Shown: positions 16,488-25,218 of the stretch, piece by piece | Position numbering within the stretch: position 1 is the first letter of the stretch | How the letters are laid out: each line of letters starts with the position of its first letter | Source: Flavobacteriales bacterium | GTDB taxonomy: Bacteria > Bacteroidota > Bacteroidia > NORP154 | Direction of reading: 5' to 3' | Assembly (NCBI GenBank): GCA_012965955.1 | Contig: DTRK01000093.1 | Location: forward strand, 1 to 37,063 | Length of the DNA stretch: 37,063 nt | The notes under the pieces: generated by a model | Database searches by the model: none | Seen by the model: only the letters and a program-made list of their open reading frames with translations | What the model was told of the DNA's origin: nothing | Translations under genes and position numbers: made by a program

Positions 16488-17477
16488 GTGACCAATTTAC
16501 AGAATATAATAAACGCAACATTTAAAAAGGTAGCAGTGCTATGCCTTTTTACTCTGCTGGCCATGATCGTTGTGGCAGATGATGATTGGAAGATCAAAGT
16601 CAATGGTCGCGTTACAGAAGACAAGGAAAAACTCGAAGGAGCTGTAGTGAGTTTGATTAATAACTCACGATTGATGCAGGAAATTATTACTTCTGGAAAC
16701 GGTAAGTTTGTGTTTGTTCTGAAGCCCGGCAACGATTATTTGATTGAAGTAGCCAAACCAGGTTATGCAAGTAAATCCATTGCATTTTCTACCAAGAACG
16801 TTCCGCAGGAAAATGTACGAGGAGGTTTTCCGGATTTTCCAATTGAAATCGTTTTATATCAGGAAATTGAAGGCGTGAATACTGCTGTCCTCGATAATCC
16901 AGTCGGAAAAATAATATACTCTGCAAGCGCTGATGACTTTACTATAGACATGCAGTATCATAAGTCAGTTAAAGCTGATTTAGCTCGACTTAACAAAGAC
17001 ATGAAGATGGCTCTGGCAAGGGCAAAGAAAGAGCACAGAATGAATGAAGAAGAGCTCGTTGAGAATGACAATAGTTATTACACCACCCCTAATGGCGAAT
17101 CCGGCAACTCGATCATTCCAGAGATTGTTGTGGAGGCCAATAATCTCGTACGCGAAAAATCGGTACAGTGGTCGGATCGTCAGGGCGTGGGTTTATTTAC
17201 TGGTTTAGAACTGCTTGAACAAAAGCGATCGAGGATACGTGAGGAATTAGATTATTTGCCAGCGTCACTCGTCAGTGTTAATACTTACAAAGACGGTGAG
17301 AAAGAGGTTCTTATTCGAATAGTGCACCGTACGGATATTTATACTGAATACAAGCGCGTAATCCAATCATGGGGCCCACGATTCTATTTCAAAGATGATA
17401 TCATCATTACTGAACACTTGTTTCAGCTCGAATCTGACCTGGAGGCTCTTTTAGAGTCTAAGACGTTTAAGTTTTAG
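16488..17477 (+). CDS. Exported paralogue 1: N- and C-terminal domains without TPR-like repeats
   Basis: A 329-residue protein of a family I cannot name. It starts at GTG 16488 (an in-frame TAA lies 15 bp upstream) with a hydrophobic signal segment at ~13-30. Residues ~31-165 form a carboxypeptidase-regulatory-like beta-sandwich: WKIKVNGRVTEDKEKLEGAVV, NGKFVFVLKPGNDYLIEVAKPGY, FSTKNVPQENV, FPIEIVLYQEIEG. A ~90-residue charged linker follows, then a C-terminal domain (~265-325) with VLIRIVHRTDIYTEYKRVIQSWGPRFYFKDD. Both end domains recur in the next two genes. Envelope or periplasmic location is inferred from the signal segment; a scaffold or surface-attachment role would be speculation. Confidence 0.85.
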   Translation: MTNLQNIINATFKKVAVLCLFTLLAMIVVADDDWKIKVNGRVTEDKEKLEGAVVSLINNSRLMQEIITSGNGKFVFVLKPGNDYLIEVAKPGYASKSIAFSTKNVPQENVRGGFPDFPIEIVLYQEIEGVNTAVLDNPVGKIIYSASADDFTIDMQYHKSVKADLARLNKDMKMALARAKKEHRMNEEELVENDNSYYTTPNGESGNSIIPEIVVEANNLVREKSVQWSDRQGVGLFTGLELLEQKRSRIREELDYLPASLVSVNTYKDGEKEVLIRIVHRTDIYTEYKRVIQSWGPRFYFKDDIIITEHLFQLESDLEALLESKTFKF

Positions 17478-17637
17478 TTCTATTCTATACTCATTGCGGC
17501 TCTTACCCACTTCCCTTCTGATTATTTCAGGCGCTATTTTTTTATAATTTCGTAGCTTAGCATCTTGCTTTATTGGCAATGTTTGTGTTGTCAAATGGCA
17601 CCCTTAACATACAGATACGGCTTTGGCTCAGTTTTGG

Positions 17638-20574
17638 ATGGATATTTTTGTGAAAAAAGCACTGAATTTGCATCGTTACAATACCGTGAGGTCCCTGTTC
17701 ATTATACTGACGCTAGTTATCGCTACAGGATTATGTAGCGCTCAGGGCACCTGGACCCTGGTTATTGATGGGCGTGTAATGGAAGGTTCCAGGAAGCTCG
17801 ATAAAGCTATGATTACTCTTACCAAGAACGGTGTTTTCGACAAGAAAACGCGCACTGCTTCTAACGGCAAATTCTCTCTTGTCCTGCAACCTGACAATGA
17901 CTACATAATAGATATCTCCAAGAACGGGTATGTTTCTAAGTTAATTAGTGTCTCTACAAAGGGGGTTCCTGAGGATAAGGTGGGAAAGGGATTTCCGGCT
18001 TTCCCAATTGAGATTGGGATATTCAAAGAAATGCAAGAATTAGACACGGAAATCCTGAAGAAACCGATAGGCAAGATAATGTACTACGAAAAGGATGACA
18101 ACTTTAATTATGATAAGAGCTATGTTAAACAAGTAAAGGCCAAGCTGGACAAACTGGCAAAAGAAGCTGAAAAGCTTACCATTGAGAAAGAAGCAGAGGC
18201 AGCGGCCAGGGCCAAGGCTGAAGCAGAGGCAGTCGCCAAAGCCAAGGCTGAAGCAGAGGCATCCGCCAAAGCCAAGGCTGAAGCAGAGGCAGCCGCTAGG
18301 GCCAAGGCAGAAGCAGAGGCATCCGCCAAAGCCAAGGCAGAAGCAGAGGCATCCGCCAAAGCCAAGGCAGAAGCAGAGGCAGCCGCCAAAGCCAAGGCAG
18401 AAGCAGAAGCAGCGGCCAGGGCCAAGGCAGAGGCAGAGGCATCCGCCAAAGCTAAGGCAGAAGCAGAGGCATCCGCCAAAGCCAAGGCAGAAGCAGAGGC
18501 ATCCGCCAAAGCCAAGGCAGAAGCAGAGGCAGCCGCCAAAGCCAAGGCAGAAGCGCGGGCTGTGGCAGAGGCTAAGAAGAATGCGGCCCTGGGAAAAAGC
18601 TATAATGCTGCGATATCTGAAGGTGATATAGCCCTGGGAAAGAAAGATTATGACTACGCTATCAATATGTATAAGAAGGCACTAGGGTTAAAGCCATCTG
18701 AATCGTATCCGAAAGACAAAATAGAGGAGATAGAGAAGGCTATACAAAAGGCGGCCAGGCAAAAGGCTATTACTGAAGCCAAACAAAGAGAGGTGAGTCA
18801 ACGCTACGACGCCTTGATTGGGGATGCTGATAAAGCAATGAAAAGTGGAGATTACACGAAAGCAAAGTCTGAATACACCGAAGCAGCCAAGATACTACCC
18901 GAAGAAGAGTATCCCAAAAAACAACTCGCCATTGCTGAAAAGAAACTCAGAGAAATTGAAGAGGCAAATTTGGCTGCAGCGGCAGAAGCGAAGAGAAAAG
19001 CCGAAGAAGCTGCCAAAGCGAAGGCGGATGCTGAGACGAAAGCCGCTGCGGAATCAGAAGCGAAGAGAAAAGCTGAGGAGGAAGCAGCCACAAAAGCCGC
19101 CAATCAGAAAAAAATTGATGATGCTTACAATGCAGCGGTGGCATTGGGAAATAAATATCTAAAATCGGAGAAGTACAATGAGGCAATTGCTGCTTATCAG
19201 GAGGCAAAATCGGTGAAACCTTCAGAATCTTATCCCCAGACTAAGATAGCAGCGATAGACGCCTTACTGGCCGCAGATGAAGCGGCAAGACTAGATGCAG
19301 AAAACCGAAATGCGGAAATAGAGAAGAAGTACAAATCTGCTGTGGCAAATGCGGATATGTCAATGAAATTCAAAAAGTATGGTGAGGCAAAAACATTCTA
19401 CAAAGAGGCAGCAGGTATTAAACCTTCTGAGGCCTATCCGAAGGATAAGCTAAAGGAGATTGAGGATATTGAGATAGCAGCCAGGGATGCCGAGATGGCT
19501 GTTGTTGGGAAGAAATATGATGATGTAATATCAGCTGCGGACCTCTCCTTTCAGGGTGGAAATTATGGCGAGGCAAAAAAGAAATATGAAGAGGCCTCAG
19601 TGCTGCAGCCAGATAAAACCTACCCAAAAGAGAAGATTACTGAGCTAGAGGGATTGATTGCGGCAGCGGCAAAAAGCGAAGCAGAAGCAGCAAGAATCGC
19701 CAGGCAACGAGACGAAAAATACAGGACAGCGATTACAAAAGCAGATGATGCTATGGCGACTAAAAACCTGGATGCTGCAAGAAGCGGTTATGAAGAGGCC
19801 TTAGGCATCAAGCCTGATGAGGTATATCCAAAAAATAGGATTGCCGCGATTGACAAACAAATTAAGGATGCTCGATTGGCGAAAGAAGCAGCTGCTAAAG
19901 CTAAACTTGACGCTGAGGCCAAAGCAAAAGCAGATGCCGAGGCAGAAGCCAAGGCAGCAGCAGATGCTGAGGCCAAGAGAAAGGCTGAAGAATTAGCTGC
20001 GAGGTTAAAGGCAGAAGCGGATGCTAAAGCCAAGGTAGATGCAGAAGCAAAGAGACTAGCTGAACAGGCAGCCGCGGCCGAAGCCAAAAGAAAAACCGAT
20101 GAAGAGGCTGCAAGGCTAAAAGCAGAAGCTGACGCTAAGGCCAAAGCGGAGGCCGATGCAAAGGCCAAGGCAGATGCAGCCAGAAGAGCTGAAGCTTTGA
20201 GGAAACTACGTGAGCAAAAAGAGAAAGACAGGTTAGCAGAGATTGAGAAGGCAAAAACAGATAAAGCATCCATTGAGCTGGAAGCTAGCGAAAGAGCCAG
20301 GCATATTCGTCAAATGCGGGAAGAGGCTCACAAAGGAATGACTGAAGAAGAACAGCAGCGTTATTTAGCAGAGGTTGCCCTCGAGTATCCCCCGGGATTA
20401 ACGGAGGAACGCTATATGGATGCTAAGAAGCAGGTAACTATACGTATTGTAGTCAAAGATGGGCATGCCGCCATGTTTAAGAAAGTGATACAGCCCTGGG
20501 GCCAGACCTTCTATTTTAAAAATGGCATGAATACCACCAAATACCTCTGGGAATCAGAATCAACCCCAGATTAA
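17638..20574 (+). CDS. Exported paralogue 2: long Ala/Lys/Glu helix plus six TPR-like repeats
   Basis: A 978-residue protein. The ATG at 17638 is preferred to a TTG at 17623; the signal peptide ends near LCSAQ (~residue 36). The same N-terminal domain as its neighbours follows (WTLVIDGRVMEGSRKLDKAM, NGKFSLVLQPDNDYIIDI, FPIEIGIFKEM). Residues 186-305 are twelve 10-residue Ala/Lys/Glu repeats, a probable long single helix or coiled coil. Six ~47-residue TPR-like repeats lie between ~320 and ~750, each ending in KPxExYPKxKIxxIE, broken by one more charged helix; a second Ala/Lys/Glu-rich stretch reaches ~870. The C-terminal domain holds IRIVVKDGHAAMFKKVIQPWGQTFYFKNG. Likely an extended periplasmic or cell-surface rod. 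Function unknown. Confidence 0.88.
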   Translation: MDIFVKKALNLHRYNTVRSLFIILTLVIATGLCSAQGTWTLVIDGRVMEGSRKLDKAMITLTKNGVFDKKTRTASNGKFSLVLQPDNDYIIDISKNGYVSKLISVSTKGVPEDKVGKGFPAFPIEIGIFKEMQELDTEILKKPIGKIMYYEKDDNFNYDKSYVKQVKAKLDKLAKEAEKLTIEKEAEAAARAKAEAEAVAKAKAEAEASAKAKAEAEAAARAKAEAEASAKAKAEAEASAKAKAEAEAAAKAKAEAEAAARAKAEAEASAKAKAEAEASAKAKAEAEASAKAKAEAEAAAKAKAEARAVAEAKKNAALGKSYNAAISEGDIALGKKDYDYAINMYKKALGLKPSESYPKDKIEEIEKAIQKAARQKAITEAKQREVSQRYDALIGDADKAMKSGDYTKAKSEYTEAAKILPEEEYPKKQLAIAEKKLREIEEANLAAAAEAKRKAEEAAKAKADAETKAAAESEAKRKAEEEAATKAANQKKIDDAYNAAVALGNKYLKSEKYNEAIAAYQEAKSVKPSESYPQTKIAAIDALLAADEAARLDAENRNAEIEKKYKSAVANADMSMKFKKYGEAKTFYKEAAGIKPSEAYPKDKLKEIEDIEIAARDAEMAVVGKKYDDVISAADLSFQGGNYGEAKKKYEEASVLQPDKTYPKEKITELEGLIAAAAKSEAEAARIARQRDEKYRTAITKADDAMATKNLDAARSGYEEALGIKPDEVYPKNRIAAIDKQIKDARLAKEAAAKAKLDAEAKAKADAEAEAKAAADAEAKRKAEELAARLKAEADAKAKVDAEAKRLAEQAAAAEAKRKTDEEAARLKAEADAKAKAEADAKAKADAARRAEALRKLREQKEKDRLAEIEKAKTDKASIELEASERARHIRQMREEAHKGMTEEEQQRYLAEVALEYPPGLTEERYMDAKKQVTIRIVVKDGHAAMFKKVIQPWGQTFYFKNGMNTTKYLWESESTPD
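18193..18552 (+). repeat. 30-bp tandem repeat, twelve copies, in frame
   Basis: Twelve consecutive 30-bp units, each reading EA(A/S/V)A(K/R)AKAEA. Copies differ by a few bases, mostly in the residue 3 and 5 codons. Units are whole codons, so gain or loss changes rod length without a frameshift. The antisense frame is also open but only as a low-complexity shadow. Confidence 0.95.
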
Positions 20575-20741
20575 AGCTACCCCATTTCAATTTCGTCTGA
20601 CGATATTAACAATTTACCTGAGTAGTTTAGGTACTTGTCGTATATTGGGTGCACTACTTGCGTTGATTATGTAAATTTAGATGTTGAATCAATGGATTGG
20701 AACGATTTTAGCCGCTAGATTGTGCGAATAGATTAGGAAGG

Positions 20742-22169
20742 ATGTTTCCTCAACGGCATATACTGCTTACAATTAGCTGCTTGTTGCTGAGTGCGTTTGC
20801 CTATGCTCAAGAAGACTGGACGGTGATGCTCAATGGTAAAGTAACTGAAGATGACAAACCATTGGGGCGAGTAGTGCTTATCCTCAAAAAGAATCGGGAA
20901 GAGGTGCAAAAGTTGTTTACTGCACCTAACGGAAAGTTCATCCTTGAACTTGATTCCGACAATGAATATCAACTCTACTTTACCAAAAAAGGGTATGTGA
21001 CTAAATTCATAGAATTTAATACCAAAAATGTTCCAGAGGATAAAGAGGCAGGTCTTTATAGTGAATTTATCTTTGAATTAGACCTGTTTAAGGAAATGGA
21101 AGGTTTGAATACCTCTATTTTAGAGTTTCCAGTTTTTAAAGTAAAGTACTATCCTGGTCTTCAGAACCTGGATTACGATAAAAGGCACGAAGCAAAAATA
21201 AGATCACGCCTGAACTTATTGTTGAAAGACTATAGGGCGATGAAAGAGCGAGAGCTTAGAGATATTGAGAAGGCCGAAGAACTAGCAGACCAACAAGAAA
21301 AGAATCAGGCATATAACAAGCAAATTGCTATCGCTGATGGTTTGGCCAAGAAGAAGAAGTACGAAGAGGCCCAGGATGCTTATGAAATAGCACTCGAAAT
21401 AAAACCCAAAGCTCCATTTCCTAAAGATAAGATTGTGGCAATAGAGAAGCTAATCAAAAAGCGGGATGCTGAGAAAAAACTGTCAAAGGAGATGGAGGAG
21501 CGTTACGCGATATTGCTCAAATCTGCGGATGAAGCATTCAATAATGAAAAATATGCCTCCGCCAGAAGCTTATACAAGCGCGCAGCATTGATAGCTCCTG
21601 AAAGAACCTACCCTATAGATCGAATTTCCAGAGTAGAGGACGAGTTGTCATTGACCAGGAGTGCTATTCCCTTTAATAAAGTTACTGATCAAAAGTATGA
21701 TCTCATTATTTCACGGGCAGATAACGAATACATGGGTGAGGACTATGTGAGGGCAAGATATAGTTACTTATCAGCCCTGAGGGTCAAGCCCGGTGCCCAG
21801 CACCCTAAGTCGCGGATACTTGAAATAGATAGCATTGTTACTGCCACCAAGGTACAGATGACGGAAGCTGGACCAGGCAGTAAGACGAAAAAGCCCAAGG
21901 TCAAGAAGGGTGCTAAAGGCAAGACGCCACCGGCTAAAACTGAAGAGGACGGGCTCAATGAGTATCTCATCACATTGGCTGCGAAATATGATGAAGGCAT
22001 TACTGAGGAGATCGAAGTTACCGGTAGTAAAAAAGTAACAAGAATTATTGTAGTCAAAGATGGCAAGGCCAATGAATACAAAAAGGAAGTATTTTCATGG
22101 GCGACTTATTATAAAAAGAACAACAAGACCATTCCCAGATACGTGTTTGAAAATGAAACCAAACAATAA
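20742..22169 (+). CDS. Exported paralogue 3: three TPR-like repeats
   Basis: A 475-residue protein, third member of the tandem family. ATG 20742 is preceded by aggaagg, one of the better ribosome-binding sites here. The signal peptide ends at FAYAQ (residue ~22). The N-terminal domain (WTVMLNGKVTEDDKPLGRVV, NGKFILELDSDNEYQLYFTKKGY, TKNVPEDKEAG) is clearly homologous to the two preceding genes. Three TPR-like repeats span ~182-365, with the characteristic KPKAPFPKDKIVAIEK ending. A Lys/Pro-rich low-complexity stretch (~375-400) separates them from the shared C-terminal domain (TRIIVVKDGKANEYKKEVFSWATYYKKN). Intergenic gaps of ~160 bp between the three genes suggest each may have its own promoter; none is exact for this one. 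Confidence 0.87.
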   Translation: MFPQRHILLTISCLLLSAFAYAQEDWTVMLNGKVTEDDKPLGRVVLILKKNREEVQKLFTAPNGKFILELDSDNEYQLYFTKKGYVTKFIEFNTKNVPEDKEAGLYSEFIFELDLFKEMEGLNTSILEFPVFKVKYYPGLQNLDYDKRHEAKIRSRLNLLLKDYRAMKERELRDIEKAEELADQQEKNQAYNKQIAIADGLAKKKKYEEAQDAYEIALEIKPKAPFPKDKIVAIEKLIKKRDAEKKLSKEMEERYAILLKSADEAFNNEKYASARSLYKRAALIAPERTYPIDRISRVEDELSLTRSAIPFNKVTDQKYDLIISRADNEYMGEDYVRARYSYLSALRVKPGAQHPKSRILEIDSIVTATKVQMTEAGPGSKTKKPKVKKGAKGKTPPAKTEEDGLNEYLITLAAKYDEGITEEIEVTGSKKVTRIIVVKDGKANEYKKEVFSWATYYKKNNKTIPRYVFENETKQ

Positions 22170-22246
22170 GACTGCTTTCATCCCTGAGAATAAGGGCAAT
22201 CTTATAGGGAACTCGGTTAGAGGGAATAGTCGTACATCTGTATAAA

Positions 22247-23017
22247 GTGGAATACCTCATACCTGTCATTGCTCTTTTTGCATCTCTGCTCACCTTTTTC
22301 TCAGGATTTGGCCTGGGGACTATTATGGTACCCGTTTTTCTCCTGTTCTTTCCTGTGGAATTAGCGATAACGCTCTCTGGAATTGTTCACTTGCTGAACA
22401 ACATGTTCAAAATATCGCTTGTATGGAAATTTATTGATAAGTCAGTGTTGCTTCGTTTCGGGTTACCCGCGCTGCTTGCTGCATTTTTAGGAGCGCAACT
22501 CCTATCTGAATTGGCAGATTCAAAAGAGTATATTAATTACTCGATCGCAGGATATGACAGGCAGACTTCAGTACTTAAATTATCGATAGCCGTATTGCTG
22601 TTTGTCTTTGCGATGGTTGAACTACTGCCATTTGCAAAGAAATTTACGGTGTCCAGGGACAAACTTATCCTCGGTGGATTACTCAGTGGTTTTGGAGGGG
22701 GCTTATCAGGGCATCAGGGAGCGTTGCGAACAATATTCCTTGTTAAGGCAGGGATGTCGGCAGAGGGCTTTATTGCAACAGGTATCTCCATAGCGCTTAT
22801 TGTTGACCTGACCAGGATTCCAATTTACTTTTCAGGCATGGACCTGTCTTCCATAACAAACAATGCCTCGCTGTTGATTTCTGCAACATTAGCAGCTTTC
22901 ATAGGAGCGCTGATTGGCAGGTTCTATTTGAAGAAGGTAAAGATTGCAGCCTTGCAAACTTTGGTAGGGGTGCTCATTCTTCTTGTGGCTGTAAGTTTGG
23001 GGTTGGGAATTATCTAG
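22247..23017 (+). CDS. TauE/SafE-family membrane permease
   Basis: A 256-residue integral membrane protein with about eight hydrophobic segments in two inverted-repeat halves: FFSGFGLGTIMVPVFLLFFP near residue 17 and GGLLSGFGGGLSGHQGALRT near residue 145. The TauE/SafE family exports sulfite, sulfoacetate or related organic anions; the substrate is not evident here. It starts with GTG at 22247, 77 bp after the last paralogue, with no clear ribosome-binding site. Its stop overlaps the convergent glycosyltransferase by 8 bp. No sulfur-metabolism genes are adjacent. Confidence 0.9.
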   Translation: MEYLIPVIALFASLLTFFSGFGLGTIMVPVFLLFFPVELAITLSGIVHLLNNMFKISLVWKFIDKSVLLRFGLPALLAAFLGAQLLSELADSKEYINYSIAGYDRQTSVLKLSIAVLLFVFAMVELLPFAKKFTVSRDKLILGGLLSGFGGGLSGHQGALRTIFLVKAGMSAEGFIATGISIALIVDLTRIPIYFSGMDLSSITNNASLLISATLAAFIGALIGRFYLKKVKIAALQTLVGVLILLVAVSLGLGII

Positions 23018-24287
23018 ATCTGTCCAACTCCCGGTATGTTTCCAGCAACACCCCATCACTTCCGTCTGAATTGGCATGGATTGAGTCCAGTAATTCCCTG
23101 GCACATTTCTCTACGGGAACCTCAGGATAAAAGTGTGCTCGCGCAAAGTGGACAAATTTCAATACCGTAAATCCATCAAGCCATGCGTATATTCTCTTCA
23201 AATACGCTGCCTCTGAGGTAGATTGCGCAATACAGCTATTCAGGACGTCATGGAAGTTCTGACTCATTAGAAATTCCTGGATTGAATGGGGGAGGGTTTT
23301 CACTGCGTTAGTATACATCACCGTACCTGTACATTCTCTTAACGCTATTATACTTGCGATGAACTCCTTGAGATCTCTAAACGTCTTGAGGCAATACGTT
23401 TCAAGTTCATGGCTTTGTCCGTTCGATATCTGTTCCTGCCATTTCAACATTGCCAGGCCGGTCCCAAAAGGCACCCTTTCAGATATCCTGGACGATGGAT
23501 AAACCGCAGTTGAGTTCAGTTCTCGAAAACCGCCAAGAGGAATGAGCTTGTGTAAAAAGTAAAAGTCCTCACCAGCTTTTCTTCTGTTCATTCCGCCCGA
23601 CTTGGCATAAGTTATTGCGGATACAGCCATACTTGAACCAATGGTGTGATAGGAGTAGGGGTAACCAGCAAATCGCAAGGCATTGACATAGTACCGTAAG
23701 CCAAGCTCATATTTGCCTATGCCTGAGGGAGTCGCTTCTATATCCCCTTCTAAAGGGTGCTCATAATAGATATTCCCTGCAACAAAATTCTCCGTACAGA
23801 AATTGGATTCGAGCTCCTTGAGATAGCTTTGGTGAACAGTGCAATCCGCATCAAGACACACAATCAACCCATTGCGATCAATTGAAGCAAATCTTCTCAG
23901 AGCTTCATCCATCCCAATTTTTCTAGCTAATCCCACGCCTGCATGCTTTGAGGGTAAATCCAAAGCAGACATTATATGACAGATTAATGAGCTGTTCTGG
24001 AGTTGCTGACCCCAGGCATTTATTGCCTCTATGCTTCTTTGATTCTGTTCCTTGACCTCGTCAGACGCATTTGTAGATTGATTGACCACCAGGATTACTT
24101 CTATTGGCGCATTGGGCGAGTTACATTTATGCAATGAATCCAGTGTTACGGTAATAGCAGGTTCATTGTGAACCGGAATAACAATGATCATTTTGGTATC
24201 TGGAATGAACTTCGGTTCAATATGCTCGGCTTCAAAGCCAAACCTCTCGAAGTAAAAGTTCTCGATATCCTTAATAGTGTTATCCAT
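23010..24287 (-). CDS. Glycosyltransferase family 2-like protein
   Basis: A 425-residue protein with a GT-A fold: MIIVIPVHNEPAITVTLDSL at residues ~33-52, VILVVNQS, the acidic nucleotide-binding region VGLARKIGMDEALRRF, and the metal-binding motif CLDADCT near residue 140. A later segment, GMNRRKAGEDFYFL, matches the acceptor-site ED of the family. The last ~150 residues are helical and not part of the core. No signal or membrane segments, so cytoplasmic. It is alone on the minus strand, convergent with the TauE/SafE gene and divergent from miaE. Acceptor and sugar are unknown. Confidence 0.85.
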   Translation of the reverse strand: MDNTIKDIENFYFERFGFEAEHIEPKFIPDTKMIIVIPVHNEPAITVTLDSLHKCNSPNAPIEVILVVNQSTNASDEVKEQNQRSIEAINAWGQQLQNSSLICHIMSALDLPSKHAGVGLARKIGMDEALRRFASIDRNGLIVCLDADCTVHQSYLKELESNFCTENFVAGNIYYEHPLEGDIEATPSGIGKYELGLRYYVNALRFAGYPYSYHTIGSSMAVSAITYAKSGGMNRRKAGEDFYFLHKLIPLGGFRELNSTAVYPSSRISERVPFGTGLAMLKWQEQISNGQSHELETYCLKTFRDLKEFIASIIALRECTGTVMYTNAVKTLPHSIQEFLMSQNFHDVLNSCIAQSTSEAAYLKRIYAWLDGFTVLKFVHFARAHFYPEVPVEKCARELLDSIHANSDGSDGVLLETYRELDRSR

Positions 24288-24360
24288 AATATATATTACG
24301 CAACATTGTTGAACTTGGTAACAAGTGTATGAAATTTACCTCCATAAATTGAAGCATTCC

Positions 24361-24392
24361 ATTCGTATATTCGTACATATTCGTAATTCGTA
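24361..24392. repeat. Four copies of ATTCGTA just upstream of miaE
   Basis: ATTCGTA occurs at 24361, 24369, 24379 and 24386, spaced 8, 10 and 7 bp, ending 5 bp before the miaE ATG. This falls in the 110-bp divergent region with the glycosyltransferase. It could be a cluster of binding sites or simple slippage-derived sequence. Confidence 0.7.
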
Positions 24393-24397
24393 GTACT

Positions 24398-24982
24398 ATG
24401 AAGCACTCAATAGACTTGAAATGTGAGACCAGTCCTGAATGGGTAAAAACCGTTATGGCAGATTTTGATACCTTTTTACTCGATCATGCCGATTGCGAAA
24501 GAAAAGCTTCAGCTATGGCAATGAGCTTTATTGCTAAATATCCTGATAGAAAGGAGATAATTCCAGAATTGATAGAAACGGCGGTAGAGGAGTTGGAACA
24601 CTTTCAGCTTGTGTTTGATGTCATGCTCAAGAGGGGTGTCGACGTTGGAATGGAAATCGAAAAAGATCCCTATGTACGTCAGCTACTAAAGCTTAGTCAT
24701 TCAAGTGGTGAGAAACGATTTATGGATAAACTTTTAATTGCTTCTGTCATAGAATGCAGAGGAACAGAGCGCTTCAAATTGATTGCAGAAGCATTGGAAG
24801 AAGGAGAGCTCAAAGACTTTTACAAAATGCTTTGGACCGTTGAAGCAAAACACGGAAATGTGTTCGTTAAAATGGCCCTTGAGTATTTCTCCAATGAGGA
24901 GGTCTATAGCAGGCTTGAAGAACTGATGCTTGAAGAGGCCAAAATTGTTGAAAATCTTGAACTTCGTGCAGCAGTACATTAG
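24398..24982 (+). CDS. miaE: tRNA-(ms2io6A)-hydroxylase MiaE
   Basis: A 194-residue ferritin-like diiron enzyme that hydroxylates the isopentenyl group of 2-methylthio-N6-isopentenyladenosine at tRNA position 37. Iron-ligand motifs are present in order: LLDHADCERKASAMA (~residue 29), VEELEHFQLV (~67), ECRGTERFKL (~121) and EAKHGNVFVKMA (~150). Length matches the family. The ATG at 24398 gives MKHSIDL, a normal start. It is monocistronic here. Confidence 0.93.
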   Translation: MKHSIDLKCETSPEWVKTVMADFDTFLLDHADCERKASAMAMSFIAKYPDRKEIIPELIETAVEELEHFQLVFDVMLKRGVDVGMEIEKDPYVRQLLKLSHSSGEKRFMDKLLIASVIECRGTERFKLIAEALEEGELKDFYKMLWTVEAKHGNVFVKMALEYFSNEEVYSRLEELMLEEAKIVENLELRAAVH

Positions 24983-25063
24983 CGAACTGCATTTCTGCGG
25001 ATTACCCTAGGGGTTGAGTTTCTGATTTCCACGGTAAAGTGTTAATATTGTAAGTAGATTAAA

Positions 25064-25109
25064 TCTGATTCGTCACAGCTGGCCTTCTGATATCGTGACT
25101 GCAATCAGA
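25064..25109. promoter_or_regulatory. Long inverted repeat upstream of the pyrimidine catabolism genes
   Basis: Arms TCTGATT-C-GTCAC (25064-25076) and GTGAC-TGC-AATCAGA (25095-25109): twelve perfect pairs interrupted by a 1-versus-3-nt bulge, around an 18-nt loop. It lies 82 bp after the miaE stop and 110 bp before the mmsA ATG, with no T-run after it, so it is not a typical terminator. It could be an operator or an RNA structure in the leader. Confidence 0.5.
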
Positions 25110-25218
25110 CTAGCGAATTTGACTTGTCGATGCTCATTTTATTCCGGAGTTTAGAAGTAGCAACAGAGTGTCAATTGCATAAGTAAAAGGACAGTATTAA
25201 CATCCCGATAATAGAAAT

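Noticed and set aside
18120-18545. 141-residue minus-strand frame rich in Ala/Ser/Asp/Leu
   Set aside because: Exact antisense of the 30-bp coding repeat; low-complexity shadow with no signal for translation.
18193-18552. CRISPR array, because of regular 30-bp repeats
   Set aside because: Units are contiguous without spacers and encode an in-frame helix in a large protein.
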